A DNA stretch of 64,000 nt from DRPG01 sp964655065 (GTDB lineage Bacteria > Myxococcota_A > UBA796 > GCA-2862545): NCBI GenBank assembly GCA_964655065.1, contig CAZZLC010000007.1, forward strand, positions 62,001 to 126,000, in the 5' to 3' direction. Of this stretch, positions 27,694 to 36,408 are shown in pieces; positions within the stretch are counted from its first letter, which is position 1; every line of letters begins with the position of its first letter. Under the pieces are notes generated by a model that saw only the letters and a program-made list of their open reading frames with translations, searched no databases and was not told where the DNA came from. Position numbers and translations under genes: made by a program.

Positions 27694-30456
27694 TCAGTCG
27701 CCCCTCGCCTCGCGAACGAGCCGCTGGCGCTGAGACTTCGCTTCCGACACGATGCGGTCGGCCTGGGCATCGGCCTCGCGCTCGACCTTGGTCGCTGCCC
27801 GATCCGCCGACCTGCGAGCCGCGTCGGCCGCGGTCTTCGCTGCCGCCTTCTTGATGGGGTTGTTTCCCGCCTCCCGCTCGAGCTTGTTGGCCTGTTGGCG
27901 TCCTTCCCGCCGCAGCTTGTCGGCTTGCTTCTCGCCCTCGGCACGAATTGTCGCCGCTCGCTCCTCCGCCGCGGCGACCAGCGCATCACCACGCTCGGTC
28001 GCCTCCTTCACCAGAGCCTCGCGGTCGACGCCGGCTCGCTCTCGAGCCGCGTCGATCACGGCGTCCCGCACGGACTTGCCCTCGGCGAGCCCGACCGCGA
28101 CCTTGGGGTCGTCGTAGGAACCGGTGATGTCGAGCCGGAGGTCGACCGTGTCAGCCGCGCCGGAGACACCCTCGAGAATCCGTGACCCGGCGATCACACT
28201 CGCGGGCAGGCCCAGGTCGACCGCGAAGTCGAGGGTCCGGTCGGCGAGGCCGGCCCCACCGGAGACGCGCGCCGCATAGCCGCCGAGCCTCGCGTCGAAG
28301 GGCTCGAAGGTCAGCTTGCCCTGCTCGATCACGAACTGCAGCTGCTTCTCCGCGACCTCGAGCGCGTTCAGCGACGGCCGGTCGAGCTGGCTCGCCGCCG
28401 CGTTGAGCGTCACCGGAGTGAGCATCAGCCCCTGAGCGAGCAGCGACCCCCGGGAGGCCAGGGCCCCGAGGTCGGGGTTGCCGTCGCGGTCGATCCGGCT
28501 CGAGAGCTGGAAGTCGGAGTCGAAGGTTCCGGTGACGCCCCTCAACAGGGGAGCGACCCGGGCGAGCGTCTCGAACTCCGAGACCGTCTGGGGCAAATCG
28601 AAGGCGATGGTCTCGATGCGGAAGTCGATCTCGGCGGACTCGGGCGTGCGCGCAGCGTAGCGGCCCGAGATGCGGACCCTCCCGCCGAGCATCGACGCCG
28701 TCATCTCGTCGATCACCATGGCCTGGTCGGCGACGGAGAGCTGCCCCCGCACGTCTCGCATGCGGAAGTCCGACGTCACGACCTCGCCGAACTCGGCCTT
28801 CATCGCCAGGTCGAGATCCGCGGGCACGACGACGACGACGCCCTCGGACTCCTCGGTCGGCTCGCCGCCTCCGTCGTCGGCGGTCTCGCCCTGGAACGGC
28901 CGAAGGTCGAGAACTCGGCTGGACAGCTGCGTCTTCCCGACGAGCGGCGCCTGGCCGAGCGCGTAGGGGACGACGTTGTCGAGCTGGGCCGTCACGTCGA
29001 GGTCCGAGCCCAACCAGGAGAGGGCGAGGGTGGTCACGTCCAGTACAACGGGCGTGAACGCCATCTCCAGCCGCTGCACGCGGACCGGCGTGGCGTAGCC
29101 GGTGTCGGTGATCATGAGGTCGCGAGCCGCCACCGTGCCGCTGGCGCGAACCGCCTCGACGTTGCCTGCCTCGAAGTCGCTCGAGCGGCCAGCGATGTCG
29201 ACGTCGACGTCCATCACGCCCTCGGAGGGAAGACCCTGGCCCGGCATCGCGGCGGCGAGCTTGACGAAGTCCAGCGACCCGCTGGCCGTCAGCGCGACCT
29301 TGGGGTCGGTCACGGGATTCTCGAGCTTCAGCGAGCCACGCATCGGCGCGTCGGCGAGCGAGAACGCGAACCGGGGCACGTCGACCACCGTGGCGTCGAC
29401 CGGGCCCTGAGGGTGAGCGATCGACATCGCGAGCTCGATCCCCTCGACGGACCCCGGCAGGTCCGGGTATTGGACTCGCCCGTCGTCGACCTCGATGTCG
29501 AGCGAGAAGCCAGGCAGGTCCTCTCCCTCGGCGGGCAACCGCCCCTCGGCGGTCCCGGCGAGCGAGAACGTCCCGTCGACCTTCACGTCCTCGTAGCCCT
29601 CGACGTAGGCGGCGGGAACGAGCGAGAACAGCGCCTTGAAGGACGACTGCTCGGTCCCGAAGGTGAGGTCCAGGTCGGTGTCGTCACCCGCGGGCGTGAC
29701 CGTGCCGGCGAACGACACGGCGAGCTCGTTGAGGCGGAAGGTGTTGTCGCGGAGCGTGATCGCTCCGGTGTCGAGCGCGTAGTCGAGGTCGAGGTCGACG
29801 TCGAGGCGTGCGTCGCGCACGAGAGGGATCCCTCCCTCGGAGAGCGACCAGCCCGCCGCGCTCGCCTCGGCCGCCACGGAGGCCACGGACGCATCGAAGC
29901 GTCCGGACAGCTGGGTCGCGAGGTCCCGCAGCTCGGTGGACACCCCGAGGCTCGCGTCGGCGTATGCGAGGTCGAGCCCCTGGACCGTGAGCGACTCGAG
30001 GACGATCGCGAAGGCGCTGTCCGGACCTTCCTCCACCTCGGCCTCCTCCTCGCCGGGCGGGAAGATGTCGAGGTTGCTCGTGCCGTCCTCCGCGACGCGA
30101 ACGTCGATCGCCGGCTCCACCCACTCGACACGGCGAACCTCGAGGGTCGACCCGCTGACCACGCTCCAGAGGTCGACGCCGAGCGACAGTGACTCGAACT
30201 CGAGCAGCGTCACGCCGGCGTACGGCTCGCGGCCGACGACCGCGACATCGTCGACGCGGACCTCGAGGAGCGGAAACTGCGCGAACAGGGAGATTCCGAT
30301 GTCCCCGATCTCCACGTCCGCCAGCAGCGACTCGCTTGCCTGGGCGCGCACCGCTTCGTCGATCCGGCCCCCGAAGAGGACCGGGATGGCGAGCACGAAT
30401 GCCGCCAGGAGCACGACGAGACCGAGCACGCCGCCCACGATTGTCCTAATGCGCAT
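27694..30456 (-). CDS. AsmA-family protein with charged helical tail
   Basis: 920 aa. One N-terminal transmembrane helix (residues ~5-28), then the AsmA N-terminal pattern FPLLEVRVDDVAVVGREPYAG, and long beta-strand-rich repeats resembling the bridge-like lipid-transfer groove of AsmA/TamB/YhdP proteins. The AsmA_2 C-terminal part (~600-800) includes GSYDDPKVAVG. These proteins sit in the inner membrane, span the periplasm and move phospholipid to the outer membrane. Unusually, the last ~115 residues form an Ala/Arg/Glu/Lys-rich helix (for example EGEKQADKLRREGRQQANKL) not standard for the family. Upstream of the EamA transporter on the same strand. Confidence 0.88.
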   Translation of the reverse strand: MRIRTIVGGVLGLVVLLAAFVLAIPVLFGGRIDEAVRAQASESLLADVEIGDIGISLFAQFPLLEVRVDDVAVVGREPYAGVTLLEFESLSLGVDLWSVVSGSTLEVRRVEWVEPAIDVRVAEDGTSNLDIFPPGEEEAEVEEGPDSAFAIVLESLTVQGLDLAYADASLGVSTELRDLATQLSGRFDASVASVAAEASAAGWSLSEGGIPLVRDARLDVDLDLDYALDTGAITLRDNTFRLNELAVSFAGTVTPAGDDTDLDLTFGTEQSSFKALFSLVPAAYVEGYEDVKVDGTFSLAGTAEGRLPAEGEDLPGFSLDIEVDDGRVQYPDLPGSVEGIELAMSIAHPQGPVDATVVDVPRFAFSLADAPMRGSLKLENPVTDPKVALTASGSLDFVKLAAAMPGQGLPSEGVMDVDVDIAGRSSDFEAGNVEAVRASGTVAARDLMITDTGYATPVRVQRLEMAFTPVVLDVTTLALSWLGSDLDVTAQLDNVVPYALGQAPLVGKTQLSSRVLDLRPFQGETADDGGGEPTEESEGVVVVVPADLDLAMKAEFGEVVTSDFRMRDVRGQLSVADQAMVIDEMTASMLGGRVRISGRYAARTPESAEIDFRIETIAFDLPQTVSEFETLARVAPLLRGVTGTFDSDFQLSSRIDRDGNPDLGALASRGSLLAQGLMLTPVTLNAAASQLDRPSLNALEVAEKQLQFVIEQGKLTFEPFDARLGGYAARVSGGAGLADRTLDFAVDLGLPASVIAGSRILEGVSGAADTVDLRLDITGSYDDPKVAVGLAEGKSVRDAVIDAARERAGVDREALVKEATERGDALVAAAEERAATIRAEGEKQADKLRREGRQQANKLEREAGNNPIKKAAAKTAADAARRSADRAATKVEREADAQADRIVSEAKSQRQRLVREARGD

Positions 30457-30508
30457 GGAATTCCCCCGCTGATGCCCGACCGCCGCTAACCCGGGTCGGG
30501 CTGATCAG

Positions 30509-32212
30509 TCAGGGGATACACTCCGGATCGATACCGTCGCAGTCCTCGTCGATGCCGTTGTTGCAGATCTCCTCGTTGCCGGGGAACCGCTGCGGGTCGA
30601 GGGGCGCGCAGTCCTCGCCGTTGAACGTGGGGACCGCGTCGAGGAAGGGCGCCGTGCACTGCGATTCGATGCTCTCGGCACCAGCGCCGACGCCGTCGCC
30701 GTCGGTGTCGAGCTTCCAGGTCCCGTCGACGAGCTGGGTATCGTCGGTGTCGTCGCAGTCGACGCTGTTGTCCACGAACCCGTCGGGGCGCTGACAGGCC
30801 GCAGTGGGCGACTGCAAGTCGCCGTAGCCGTCCTCGTCGAGGTCGGCCCAGAAGGTGGGGGCATCGGTCAGGTCGACGTCGGGATCGGCATCGTCGATGC
30901 GGTTGTCGCAGTCGTTGTCGATCCCGTCGCACACCTCCGTACCCCCCGGGAAGGTCAGCCTCTGCTCGTCGTCACAGTCCAGATCGTTGTCGGTGAAGCC
31001 TACGGGGCGGTCGCAGTCGAACGTGGACACGAGCGGGTTGCCGAAGCCGTCCTGGTCAGCGTCCTCCCAGAACTCCAGCGTGGTCGTGAGGTCGAGGCTC
31101 GGGTCCTCGATGTCGACGAGGCCGTCGCAGTCGTTGTCGACGGGCGTGCCCATGTCACACCGCTCGCGGGCGTCCGGGTTGTTGAAGATGTTGTCGTCGT
31201 CGCAGTCCTCGCCGTACGCGACCAGCACGTGGTCCGGGGTGGGCGGCGTGCACGACGGCGGCGAGATCTCACCAGCACCAAATCCGTCGCTGTCCTCGTC
31301 GACCCACCACAGGCCGGTGGTGGCGTCGGTGAGCAACGGTTCGTCGTCGTCGCAGTCGAGATCGTTGTCGACGAAGAACCACGGCTGGAAGCAGGCGAGC
31401 GTGGTCACGTTGGGGTCGCCGGTGCCGTCGAGGTCGTCGTCCGCCCAGTAGCGGGTGAGCTCCGCCTCGGGGATGTCCTCGTCAGAATCGTCGATCAGGT
31501 TGTCGCAGTCGTCGTCGATCTGGTTGCAGGTCTCCTGCGCGTCGGGCGAGATGTCGTCACGCGCGTCGTCGCAGTCGCCCTGCACCGTGGTCGCGTCGGA
31601 GTTCGGCTGGACACACTGGATGGTGACCAGTGAATCGTCGTTGGTGCCGTAGCCGTCGCGGTCCGCGTCGGGGAACCAGCGTGGCGAGGAGGCCTGGTCC
31701 AGGAAGGGGTCATCGTCGTCGATGAGGAAGTTGCAGTCGTTGTCGCGGTTGTCGCACACCTCGAGGGCCTGGGGGTTCACCCCAGCGTCGGCGTCGTTGC
31801 AGTCGAGCCGGTTCTCGACGTAGCCGATGGGTGGCGCACACGACTCCAGGGTGAGCGAGAGGTCGGGCGACCCGAACCCGTCCGCGTCGTTGTCGAGGTA
31901 GAACAGCACGACCCGGAGGCCCTCGTCGGCCAGGGTGTCGCAGTCGTTGTCGCGACCGTCACACTCCTCGAGGGCATCCGGGTTGATCGCGGCAACCGCG
32001 TCGTTGCAGTCGCCGTCGTTGGTCGAGAAACCCTCGGGGGCGCCGAGCTCGGTGGGGCACAGGGTCCGCTCGGTCCCGGGGACGCCGAAACCGTCCTTGT
32101 CGGCGTCGAAGAAGACCCGGATGCGCTCGGATTCGAGGCACTGTGGCGCGTTCGGGTCCTCTTCACATCCGAGGAGCGCGGTCCAAATCAGCACGAGCAT
32201 GTTCTTCCCCAT
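30509..32212 (-). CDS. MopE-like lipoprotein with eight Asp/Cys-rich metal-binding repeats
   Basis: 567 aa. A lipobox (TALLGC) follows a short signal with a Lys, so it is a lipoprotein. The rest is eight degenerate units of about 65 residues built on the putative metal-binding motif: a DxDxDGxG loop, a GDCDD or LDCDD step, NPDA.E and CDG.DNDCD. Units 4 and 7 are short and lack the NPDA/DNDCD half. The motif resembles calcium or copper-binding repeats of MopE and is common in myxobacterial surface proteins. Very low pI is expected. An ATG at 32200 is an alternative start, but would drop the only positive charge of the signal. Confidence 0.9.
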   Translation of the reverse strand: MGKNMLVLIWTALLGCEEDPNAPQCLESERIRVFFDADKDGFGVPGTERTLCPTELGAPEGFSTNDGDCNDAVAAINPDALEECDGRDNDCDTLADEGLRVVLFYLDNDADGFGSPDLSLTLESCAPPIGYVENRLDCNDADAGVNPQALEVCDNRDNDCNFLIDDDDPFLDQASSPRWFPDADRDGYGTNDDSLVTIQCVQPNSDATTVQGDCDDARDDISPDAQETCNQIDDDCDNLIDDSDEDIPEAELTRYWADDDLDGTGDPNVTTLACFQPWFFVDNDLDCDDDEPLLTDATTGLWWVDEDSDGFGAGEISPPSCTPPTPDHVLVAYGEDCDDDNIFNNPDARERCDMGTPVDNDCDGLVDIEDPSLDLTTTLEFWEDADQDGFGNPLVSTFDCDRPVGFTDNDLDCDDEQRLTFPGGTEVCDGIDNDCDNRIDDADPDVDLTDAPTFWADLDEDGYGDLQSPTAACQRPDGFVDNSVDCDDTDDTQLVDGTWKLDTDGDGVGAGAESIESQCTAPFLDAVPTFNGEDCAPLDPQRFPGNEEICNNGIDEDCDGIDPECIP

Positions 32213-32429
32213 TCAGTGCGAACGCCGAGCCCGCCTCTTGGGCGACGCCGGACCCCGGGCACCTTAGCCGATCCGACGTTGTCGTGGCGAACCGCTGCGT
32301 AATGCCCAGCGCCCCAGCCCGACGTCACCGCAATGTCCCCGGAACGGATCAGGAGGTGCCCACTGGAAGGTCCAACGCCGAACCCCCGCCGCCCCGAGCC
32401 GCGTTAGGTCGTGGGCAGGCAGGACCGCC

Positions 32430-33341
32430 GTGACCGTGATCCGTCTGGTCTTCGAGACCCTCACCGAGTACCAGCACGACGCCGCGAGCCGACAGGGGGC
32501 CGCCCTCGCGTTCTACGGGCTGTTCGCCTGTGCGCCCCTCATCCTCTTCGCCACGCTGATCCTCGGTGCCGTCTTTGGCGAGCAGACCGCGCGCGACGAG
32601 CTTGCAGCGCAGCTCACGGTGCTGACCACCGAGGAGGTCGCGCAGACCGTGCTCCGCCTCGTCGAGCTCGCGACCCGGGGGCCCGCCGACTGGAAGGCGA
32701 GCACGCTCGGGGCGCTGACGCTGCTGTTCGGGGCGTTCCGAGGCCTGCTTCACCTCCAGGCGACCCTGAACCTCATCTGGGGGGTTCGCGCCCACCACCA
32801 GGGCACGTTCGGGGAGATCGTGCGTCGACATCTCCTTGCCTTCGGGAGCAGCCTGCTGACGGGGGTGCTCCTGCTCGGCTCGATCGCCTTCACCATGGTG
32901 CTGCGCTCGATTGCACTGCAAGCAGCGGGCTCGCTCCCCCGTCACTGGTTTCTGCTGCGCATCAGCGAGGACGTCGGTACCGGCCTGCTGTCGATGCTGC
33001 TCATCTCGATTGTGTTCAAGACGCTCTCCGACGCGCGACTCCAGTGGCGGGACGTGGTGGTTGGAGCCGGGGTGAGCGCGGGGCTGCTCGTTCTCGGGAA
33101 GCACGCCATGGCCTGGTACCTGAGAATGATGCTGGGCGCGACCGCCTTCGGCGCGGCCGGGGCCGTCGTGGGCGTACTGATCTATGCCTACTACATGGCG
33201 CAGGTTGTCCTGTTCGGCGCCGAGTTCACCTACGTCGTCGCGAGGACACTCGGCGACCCCATCGAGCCCGGACCCAACGCGGTCCGGGTTCGTCGCCTCG
33301 TCGAACCGTTGGATACGAATTCCGACCGGCCATGCGAATGA
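32430..33341 (+). CDS. YihY/BrkB-family inner-membrane protein
   Basis: 303 aa with six predicted transmembrane helices. Family hallmarks are ASRQGAALAFYGLFACAPLILF near the N-terminus, a conserved central FGAFRGLLHLQATLNLIWGV, and a C-terminal VGVLIYAYYMAQVVLFGAEFT. Members are often misannotated as ribonuclease BN; their function is not established, and an envelope or transport role is suspected. GTG start. A 217-bp divergent spacer to the MopE-like gene contains no gene and presumably both promoters. Confidence 0.92.
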   Translation: MTVIRLVFETLTEYQHDAASRQGAALAFYGLFACAPLILFATLILGAVFGEQTARDELAAQLTVLTTEEVAQTVLRLVELATRGPADWKASTLGALTLLFGAFRGLLHLQATLNLIWGVRAHHQGTFGEIVRRHLLAFGSSLLTGVLLLGSIAFTMVLRSIALQAAGSLPRHWFLLRISEDVGTGLLSMLLISIVFKTLSDARLQWRDVVVGAGVSAGLLVLGKHAMAWYLRMMLGATAFGAAGAVVGVLIYAYYMAQVVLFGAEFTYVVARTLGDPIEPGPNAVRVRRLVEPLDTNSDRPCE

Positions 33342-33426
33342 CAATTGCATAGTAGGGTGTCGCTCCCCGGCCCACGCTTCGCCGGAGGGCGTGGCAACGC
33401 TCCCGGGAAGGCCTGGCGGAGAACCA

Positions 33427-34953
33427 ATGAAGGTCGTGTGCGACAACTGCCGGGCGGTCTACAAGGTCCCGAACGAGAAGCTCGTCAAGGCAGTCAACAA
33501 GGCAACCTGCCGCAATTGCCGGTACCGGATGCTCATTCCCCGACCGAATCCCGGGGCGGATCCCAACGAGCGCGTCCTGGTCAGCGCAGTCCCCCCGGCC
33601 GACGGTAGCCGTCCCGTACACCACGAGCCGAGCGTGCCCATCGGTCGGTCGCCGAACACCAGCGTGCCGATTCGTTCCGCATCGCTCCCCCCGGGGCCGC
33701 CCTCGATGCCGCCCTCGCCGCCACCTGGTGGCGCGTCCCTCCCCCCGAGGTCCCGTCCCATCCGCATGCCGGGCGACCCGGCGCCCGTGCCCGAGCGCGC
33801 ACTGTCTCGCGCCACGCCCGCCCCGGCGATACCGAGGTCCAGCTCTCGGCCTCCAGCGCCGAACTCGTGGCCGCCGAGCCCCGACCCGCGAACCCCCGAG
33901 CCCCACCGCGCCTCGCCTGGGCCCTCGCGCAGCGTGCAGCCGATGCCCGCGCCCACGCCGCCGCCCACCGGCCGGGAGATGCCGTCGCGGCCCTCCGCGC
34001 CCCCGCCCGGCACGTGGGTCTCCGGGATGGAGCGTCCGTCGGAGCGCATCTCCTATGGCGGTCCTCTGCGCACCCACGACCCCTCGGGCGATCTGTCGTG
34101 GGTCTTCGTGGGCACGCTGCTGTCCGCCGTGGGCGCCCTCGCGCTGGCGCTCGTCGCCCCTCTCGACACGCTTCCCGTGGTCTTCGTGGGTGTGGTACTG
34201 GCCTTCGGGGGAGCCGCTCTCGTCACGGGCATCCTCTGGACGGGGGCACGGGGCCGACGCAAGGCGCGCGCACCGCTCGTGGTGTTCGCGAGCATTCCCG
34301 TGGCGGTGCTCGCGGCGACCAGCTTGTTGGTGGTGAAGATCGCCGGCCAGGCCGCGCTCGACGAGGTCGCGCGACTCCAGTCGGAGGAGACCGAGCTCGA
34401 ACCTCTCCTTCCTCAGCTCGAAGCTCGCTCCGCGGACGCGGACGTCGAGACGACCCCCGAGCCAGCGCCCGTCGAGCCACCACCGCCCGAGGCAAAGCCA
34501 CAGCCGCGCCAGTCCGTCGCGCGCACGAAGCCGGCCCCCGCTCCGGCTCGTCCGAGACGCCCCGAGCCTGCACGGCCCGCGCCCTCGCGCCCCGAGCCGG
34601 CTCGGCCGACCCTCCTCCCGCCGCCGGCGCCCGCCCCCGAGCTCCTCCCTCTCGACGGCCGGCCCGACTCCGTGTCCGGCGAGGTGGTGCGCTTCATGCT
34701 CCGCGACTACGCCGAGGCCAAGCAGTGCTTTGTTCCGCTGGCGCGCGAGGGCATCCTTCCAGACAAGGTCGACACGCGGTTCAAGATCATGCCCGACGGC
34801 ACACCCCAGGACTTCGAGATCGTGGCCCCCGACGTCCACGTTCGAGGCGATCTCGAGCGGTGCCTCCGGCGCGCGATCACGGGGCTGGATTTCCCGGTCA
34901 GCGCGCTCGGCGCCAAGGTCGACTACCCGTTCGTCTTGAAGAAGAGCGAATGA
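33427..34953 (+). CDS. MJ0042 zinc-ribbon, proline-rich, membrane protein with AgmX/PglI-type C-terminal domain
   Basis: 508 aa. N-terminal zinc ribbon with Cys5, Cys8, Cys28 and Cys31 (CDNC ... CRNC). A long Pro/Ser-rich region follows (~60-240), then three transmembrane segments (~250-345), a second Pro/Arg-rich segment, and a C-terminal ~95-residue domain ending FPVSALGAKVDYPFVL. That ending matches the AgmX/PglI (TonB-like) domain of myxobacterial gliding and envelope proteins. In Myxococcus, AglX/AgmX-type proteins link cytoplasmic and periplasmic parts of motility or secretion machines. Here the role is inferred only from the domain order. It follows yihY by 85 bp and may be cotranscribed. 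Confidence 0.85.
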   Translation: MKVVCDNCRAVYKVPNEKLVKAVNKATCRNCRYRMLIPRPNPGADPNERVLVSAVPPADGSRPVHHEPSVPIGRSPNTSVPIRSASLPPGPPSMPPSPPPGGASLPPRSRPIRMPGDPAPVPERALSRATPAPAIPRSSSRPPAPNSWPPSPDPRTPEPHRASPGPSRSVQPMPAPTPPPTGREMPSRPSAPPPGTWVSGMERPSERISYGGPLRTHDPSGDLSWVFVGTLLSAVGALALALVAPLDTLPVVFVGVVLAFGGAALVTGILWTGARGRRKARAPLVVFASIPVAVLAATSLLVVKIAGQAALDEVARLQSEETELEPLLPQLEARSADADVETTPEPAPVEPPPPEAKPQPRQSVARTKPAPAPARPRRPEPARPAPSRPEPARPTLLPPPAPAPELLPLDGRPDSVSGEVVRFMLRDYAEAKQCFVPLAREGILPDKVDTRFKIMPDGTPQDFEIVAPDVHVRGDLERCLRRAITGLDFPVSALGAKVDYPFVLKKSE

Positions 34954-34956
34954 CGT

Positions 34957-34975
34957 ACCCGCCGGTCAGGCGGGT
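34957..34975. terminator. 7-bp hairpin between convergent genes
   Basis: ACCCGCC (34957-34963) and GGCGGGT (34969-34975) are perfect complements around a 5-base loop, in the 21 bp between the zinc-ribbon gene and the first ASST-like gene from the other strand. It fits a short bidirectional terminator without a T tract. Confidence 0.5.
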
Positions 34976-36408
34976 CAGCGACGCTCCGGCGCGAACCGAT
35001 ACAGATCGGAGCCCACCGGGGTCGAGCGCAGGATCTGGTGGCCAGGCGTACTCGGGCCGCCGTAGCAAGAGTACTCGCGATCTTCCCAGCGGGCATCCCA
35101 CACGACCTCACCCTCTCGGGTGACCTCGCGAAGAACGGCGAAGGTTCCGTGATTGTGCAGGGTGTTTCCGCCATCGAGCCGGTGCGCCTCGCCCATCTGG
35201 CAGCCCGGCAGGCCCTCCCCTTCGCCAAAGCTCCACACCTGACGAAACACCCGCGCGACCTCGTCGACTTCGTACTCTCGTACGACGAGCTCGGTGTCCT
35301 CCGCCCCGCGGTGGGTGGAGAGCAGGAGGGTGCCTTCGTCGGTCCACACCGGATTGTGCTGGTAGTGGAATCGGCTCTCCGCCGGCTCGAAGGTCCACTC
35401 CGGGAGCCCCGTGAAAGCGGGGAACGGGGAGAGGCCCAACGTGCCGACGAGGCGGCGAACCTCGCCGTTCGAGGCGCCGATCTCGAAGACCGAGTCGAAG
35501 GTGAACATCGAGAACAAAAAGGTGTCGCGGGTCGGGTCGTAGTGCGTCGTGTTGGACCCACAATCGGCGAGCGGAAGGGCATGGCCTGCCACGAACTCGC
35601 GGCAAGAGAAGAGGGTCTCGACCGCGCCCGACGGGCGGATGATCTCGATTCGGTCGTCGCGAAACACGCCGAAGTCGTACCGGGCGTAGGCCAGCGAGCC
35701 GTCCGGAAGATCGACGAACGGGTGGTGCTGACCGGGCGTGTCCCACACCTGAACCACGCTTCCGTCGATCTTCAGCTCGACCACCTCGGAGTAGCGGCCC
35801 TGGCTGGACACGTCCGCGAAGTAGGAGCTGTGGTCGATCAGAAAGGAGGTTCCCCCGCGCGAGACCCGCGGCTGCATGGAGTTTCGCTGCGAAGGAGTGC
35901 GGTGCGCCCAGATCACCCGCCCCTGTCGGTCGATCAGGGTGATCCAGGTCCGCCGGAGCGAGCCGTCCTCGCTCACCCCGACGAGCAGGTAGGGCACGTC
36001 GGGATCGACCCGACTCGGCTCGAAGGAGACGATCTCGGCGGTGGGAACGATGGGCGGCAGCCGATCGGTCGCGACGGTCCGCTCGAGGGACCGCACGCCG
36101 GTGTCGGTCACGAGTCGGTAGGCGACCTGTTGACCGTAGGGGACGCCCAGCAAGAGCTCGTCGTGGGGTCCCGGCTCCAGCGCGCGCGCGGGCGACGACA
36201 GGAAGCGGTCGTCCTCGAAGGAGTACTCCACGTGGACCGTTGCCGCGGCCTCCTGCCGCCACGCCACCCGAATCACCGAGCCGTAGTCGGGGACCGGGCT
36301 CGCGCGAACCGCCCCGAACGGGGTGCCCAGGTCGAGGGCTCCGGTGTCGGCGGTCGACTCGCCGGGCAAGTCGCCGCCGGTACAGGCGAGCGCGAGCCAG
36401 CCGATCAC
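34975..36408 (-). CDS. ASST-fold (arylsulfotransferase-like) lipoprotein, paralogue 1
   Basis: 477 aa. The GTG at 36408 gives a short signal with lipobox (LALAC). A beta-sandwich lead (fibronectin-like, ~30-125) is followed by a six-bladed propeller typical of the ASST family, with blade motifs such as HHPFVDLPDGSLAYARYD, DTFLFSMFTFDSVFEI and FHYQHNPVWTDEGTLLLST. Known members transfer sulfate between phenols in the periplasm. The stretch CGSNTTHYDP aligns with the DWTHTNALDFD-type motif of the neighbouring paralogue but lacks its His. Its start overlaps the stop of paralogue 2 as GTGA, so the two are translationally coupled. Confidence 0.82.
   Translation of the reverse strand: MIGWLALACTGGDLPGESTADTGALDLGTPFGAVRASPVPDYGSVIRVAWRQEAAATVHVEYSFEDDRFLSSPARALEPGPHDELLLGVPYGQQVAYRLVTDTGVRSLERTVATDRLPPIVPTAEIVSFEPSRVDPDVPYLLVGVSEDGSLRRTWITLIDRQGRVIWAHRTPSQRNSMQPRVSRGGTSFLIDHSSYFADVSSQGRYSEVVELKIDGSVVQVWDTPGQHHPFVDLPDGSLAYARYDFGVFRDDRIEIIRPSGAVETLFSCREFVAGHALPLADCGSNTTHYDPTRDTFLFSMFTFDSVFEIGASNGEVRRLVGTLGLSPFPAFTGLPEWTFEPAESRFHYQHNPVWTDEGTLLLSTHRGAEDTELVVREYEVDEVARVFRQVWSFGEGEGLPGCQMGEAHRLDGGNTLHNHGTFAVLREVTREGEVVWDARWEDREYSCYGGPSTPGHQILRSTPVGSDLYRFAPERR

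Noticed and set aside
30509..32212. CRISPR or DNA tandem repeat
   Set aside because: The repetition is at protein level (Asp/Cys motif) with variable spacing; the DNA units are not identical.
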